Positions 5,611 through 7,515 of a stretch of 7,515 bases of DNA are shown one piece after another. Source of the stretch: Kiritimatiellales bacterium (GTDB taxonomy: Bacteria; Verrucomicrobiota; Kiritimatiellia; Kiritimatiellales; Pontiellaceae). Within the stretch, counting starts at the first letter, position 1, and each line of letters starts with the position of its first letter. The translations under genes and the position numbers were made by a program. The notes beneath the pieces are model-generated. The model was not told the origin of the DNA. It did no database searches and worked only from the letters and a program-made list of their open reading frames with translations. Location of the stretch: assembly GCA_030630445.1 (NCBI GenBank), contig DAOVNC010000166.1, positions 1 through 7,515 of the forward strand, given 5' to 3'.

Positions 5611-7321
5611 ACTCTTCAAACTCGATCTCTTCGGTTACGCGCAGGATTTCGTCGATGGTTGTGACGCCGGCGAGAACCTTGTCCCAACCGTCATCGCGCA
5701 GGGTTTTCATTCCATGTCCGAGCGCCTGTTGCTTGATGGCGCTGGCCGAAGCATGGGCGATCACCAGCGGGCGGATTTCATCGGTGACGGGCAGGATTTC
5801 AAAAATGCCCGTACGACCTTTATAACCCGTTCCCCGGCACTCGTCGCACCCGACCGCTTCATGGATGGGCCCCTCGGTGGAGAGTCGTTCCAAGGGGAAG
5901 TTGTGCTCGCGAAGGAACTCGTGGTCGACCTCCACGGGGTTTCGGCAGGCCTTGCATAGCCCACGCACAAGGCGCTGGGCCACGATGCCTTCCACGGAAG
6001 ACGCAACCAAAAACGGTTCGATCCCCATATCCAGCAAGCGTGTAATGGTGCTGGCGGAGTCGTTGGTGTGGATGGTGCTGAATACCAAGTGGCCGGTAAG
6101 CGCGGCGCGGATCGAGATTTCGGCTGTCTCCTTGTCGCGGATCTCGCCCACCATGATGACGTCCGGATCCTGCCGGAGGAAGGTGCGCAACGTATTGGCG
6201 AACGTTAGCCCGATTTCCGGGCGCATCTGCACCTGGTTCACCCCGGCCATTTCGTATTCAATCGGATCTTCGGCCGACATGATGCGCTTGTCCACCGAGT
6301 TGATGGTGTGGAGCCAGGCGTACAGCGAAGTCGACTTCCCCGAACCGGTTGGGCCGGTGACGAGCAGAATGCCGTGTGGGCGGGTGATCATCTTCTTGAG
6401 CAGAGTGCTGTCGTGATCGTTCAGCCCCAGATCCTTCATGGTAATCAAGCCACCGCCGCGCATCAGCAGGCGGAGGCTGACGCTTTCTCCGTAGACCGTC
6501 GGCATGGTCGAAACACGGACGTCGATCGCCTCGCCGCGGATGCGCACGCTGATGCGTCCGTCCTGCGGCAGGCGCTTTTCCGCAATATCCATGTTGGCCA
6601 TGACCTTGATGCGGGAGATTATCGACGATTGGAAGCGCTTGAGCTGGGGCGGCATCGGGGTTTCGTGCAGCACTCCATCCACGCGGTAGCGGATGCGCAG
6701 ATCCGTTTCCATCGGTTCAATGTGGATATCGGTTGCGCGGTCCTTGAACGCCTCCCCGATAATCTGGTTCACGAACTTGACGACGGAGGCTTCCTGATCG
6801 AGCTCGCTCAGATCCTGGTTGAGGAGGCTCTCCTCGTCCTCGAGATCGATGCGGTTGTCCTGCATCATGCGGTCGAGGGTTTCCGCGCCGACGCCGTAGA
6901 GTTTTTTTGCAGTGGTGGAAATATCGTCGTCCGGGCTGAGGACCAACCGGATGCGGCAGTCGGCCGCCAGGCGGAGAGCATCGGCAAGCCCCGGGGTAAA
7001 CGGGTTGCTGGTGGCCACCAGCAGGCTGTTCTCCTCTTCGGCCAGCGGGATCACGTTGTATTGGAAAATTGCCTTGGTTGGAAGCTTTTCGAGGGTTTCG
7101 GCATCGATTTCAATATCCTTTAGCCGTCGGAAAGGAAGGTTCATGGCCTCGGCCAGCTTTTCGAGGAAGAGCTCCTCCTTCAACTCCGTGCCCGCAAGCA
7201 CCGCCTCGCGGATGGACTGGCCATTCTCCCGGGCTTTGCCGAGAAGGGTTGCAAGTTGCGGGTCTTCGAAAAGACCCGTCTGGTCGAGTAGTTCGTGGAT
7301 TCTTGTATTCGTTGTTAACAT
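5609..7321 (-). CDS. gspE: Type II secretion / type IV pilus assembly ATPase GspE (PilB-like)
   Basis: A cytoplasmic hexameric ATPase that powers pseudopilus or pilus assembly. The 570-residue protein has an N-terminal T2SSE/MshEN-like domain (about 1-145), then a linker and the N2 domain (about 178-300, including RATDIHIEP). The C-terminal ATPase domain has Walker A GPTGSGKS (323-330), the Asp box EDPIEYEMAGVNQVQ (351-365), Walker B DPDVIMVGEIRD (385-396) and the His box GHLVFSTIHTND (410-421). The zinc-binding tetracysteine C-X2-C (456, 459) and C-X2-C (492, 495) is intact. Length and motifs are complete. LTGHLVFST leans GspE, but PilB is possible. The ATG at 7321 begins the family-like sequence MLTTNTRIHELL; the nearest strong Shine-Dalgarno is 20 bases upstream and better positioned for a tiny leader ORF. 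An in-frame GTG at 7342 overlaps that Shine-Dalgarno and is unlikely. The stop is followed in frame by ACT TGA from the heptamer array. Confidence 0.93.
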   Translation of the reverse strand: MLTTNTRIHELLDQTGLFEDPQLATLLGKARENGQSIREAVLAGTELKEELFLEKLAEAMNLPFRRLKDIEIDAETLEKLPTKAIFQYNVIPLAEEENSLLVATSNPFTPGLADALRLAADCRIRLVLSPDDDISTTAKKLYGVGAETLDRMMQDNRIDLEDEESLLNQDLSELDQEASVVKFVNQIIGEAFKDRATDIHIEPMETDLRIRYRVDGVLHETPMPPQLKRFQSSIISRIKVMANMDIAEKRLPQDGRISVRIRGEAIDVRVSTMPTVYGESVSLRLLMRGGGLITMKDLGLNDHDSTLLKKMITRPHGILLVTGPTGSGKSTSLYAWLHTINSVDKRIMSAEDPIEYEMAGVNQVQMRPEIGLTFANTLRTFLRQDPDVIMVGEIRDKETAEISIRAALTGHLVFSTIHTNDSASTITRLLDMGIEPFLVASSVEGIVAQRLVRGLCKACRNPVEVDHEFLREHNFPLERLSTEGPIHEAVGCDECRGTGYKGRTGIFEILPVTDEIRPLVIAHASASAIKQQALGHGMKTLRDDGWDKVLAGVTTIDEILRVTEEIEFEE

Positions 7322-7338
7322 TGCGATGAGTTTGCCAT
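7315..7338 (-). CDS. Seven-codon leader ORF overlapping the gspE start
   Basis: ATG at 7338 encodes MANSSQC and ends in TAA at 7317-7315, so its stop overlaps the gspE start codon (7321-7319) out of frame by a seven-base overlap. AAGGAG at 7347-7342 lies 3 nt before this ATG, or about 5 nt if read as AAGGAGTGA pairing to the 16S tail. The same Shine-Dalgarno is 20 nt from the gspE ATG, too far for normal initiation. Translational coupling is a plausible reading. It may be an accident of a leader with poor spacing; translation is unproven. Confidence 0.35.
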   Translation of the reverse strand: MANSSQC

Positions 7339-7361
7339 TCACTCCTTGGGAAAAGCAACAG

Positions 7362-7391
7362 ATTATTGCCTTCCTGTCGTGTTGCATTCAA
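7362..7391 (-). promoter_or_regulatory. Candidate sigma-70-type promoter for gspE
   Basis: TTGAAT (7391-7386, 4 of 6), an 18-bp spacer and AATAAT (7367-7362, 5 of 6). The predicted start near 7355 gives a leader of about 34 bases to the gspE ATG. The -35 box lies inside the third 22-bp direct repeat, at the positions where that copy departs from the other two. Confidence 0.45.
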
Positions 7392-7443
7392 AGTTTCCGA
7401 AGGTGTGCGTTGAAATTTCCGCGTCCGTGCGTTGAAGTTTCCG
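7378..7443. repeat. Three tandem 22-bp direct repeats upstream of gspE
   Basis: Units lie at 7378-7399, 7400-7421 and 7422-7443, contiguous and each exactly 22 bases. On the plus strand each ends in TTTCCG, preceded by a GTTGAA-like core: units 7400-7421 and 7422-7443 share TGCGTTGAA, whereas 7378-7399 has TGCATTCAA. The 5' six to eight bases vary. The period is close to two helical turns. The array fills most of the gap between the upstream partial gene and the gspE promoter and suits repeated binding by a regulator. Confidence 0.75.
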
Positions 7444-7450
7444 AGACAAC

Positions 7451-7515
7451 CTATCTTTTCTTTCTCGTTGGCGAGTTCTCGTATCGCATCAGCACGATGG
7501 GCTTGCCTCCTTCCC
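7451..7515 (-). CDS. C-terminal end of an upstream gene (partial, unidentified)
   Basis: The frame entering from the right edge reads EGGKPIVLMRYENSPTRKKR and stops at TAG (7453-7451). Its hydrophobic strand followed by a basic tail looks like a real C-terminus, and the stop lies just before the repeat array, as expected for a gene boundary. Twenty residues are too few to name a family. An alternative is that AAGGAGG at 7512-7506 is a Shine-Dalgarno for a tiny ORF starting at GTG 7495, but that would encode only 14 residues. Confidence 0.4.
   Translation of the reverse strand, partial: EGGKPIVLMRYENSPTRKKR

Noticed and set aside
5480..5959. Plus-strand frames running through the heptamer array with repeating S-S-F-K-F-Q-V
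   Set aside because: A seven-base repeat without stops keeps every plus-strand frame open, and the rest of each frame is antisense to gspE. No Shine-Dalgarno or protein-like sequence supports them.
6308..7123. A 271-codon plus-strand frame opposite gspE
   Set aside because: gspE is unambiguous on the other strand with all ATPase motifs; this frame is its antisense shadow.
7378..7443. The three 22-bp repeats as a CRISPR array
   Set aside because: The units are contiguous with no spacers, are imperfect, and no cas genes are visible.

Overview
This 7.5 kb window looks like chromosomal DNA from a bacterium of the PVC group, most likely Kiritimatiellota or Verrucomicrobiota. The placement is an inference. 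It rests on a secreted protein with an N-terminal SHD1 domain, a topoisomerase A subunit of the compact ParC-like type also found in Bacteroidetes and Chlamydiae, a conserved uncharacterised protein resembling a family I associate with PVC genomes, and type II secretion genes of the kind common in that group. I see no tRNA, rRNA, transposase, integrase or CRISPR array.

Left block (1-3081, minus strand): a probable two-gene operon. parC (3081 to 1006) encodes a type IIA topoisomerase A subunit. Ten to thirteen bases after its stop, with a Shine-Dalgarno sequence in the gap, a second gene begins and runs off the left edge. It encodes an exported protein with an SHD1 domain and the start of a C39-like cysteine peptidase domain.

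Middle block (3320-5465, plus strand): divergent from parC lies a gene for a 436-residue protein with an Arg/Asp/Pro-rich disordered segment, a motif matching classical C2H2 zinc-finger spacing and a possible winged-helix C-terminus. After a 136-base gap with an inverted repeat and a good sigma-70-type promoter comes a 232-residue exported protein that resembles the periplasmic homology region of GspC/PilP-type secretion proteins.

Right block (5609-7515, minus strand): gspE, a type II secretion/type IV pilus assembly ATPase, converges on the GspC-like gene. The short convergent gap is mostly a 13-copy perfect heptamer array that abuts the gspE stop codon. Upstream of gspE are three tandem 22-bp direct repeats, the last overlapping a candidate -35 box, then a seven-codon leader ORF with the only good Shine-Dalgarno, whose stop overlaps the gspE start. 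A few C-terminal codons of an upstream gene reach the right edge.

The GspC-like protein and GspE plausibly serve the same secretion or pilus machine although they are transcribed toward each other. The remaining genes have no obvious shared pathway. The points most worth following up are the zinc-finger protein, the repeat and leader arrangement before gspE, the heptamer array, and the pairing of parC with a secreted peptidase-like gene.
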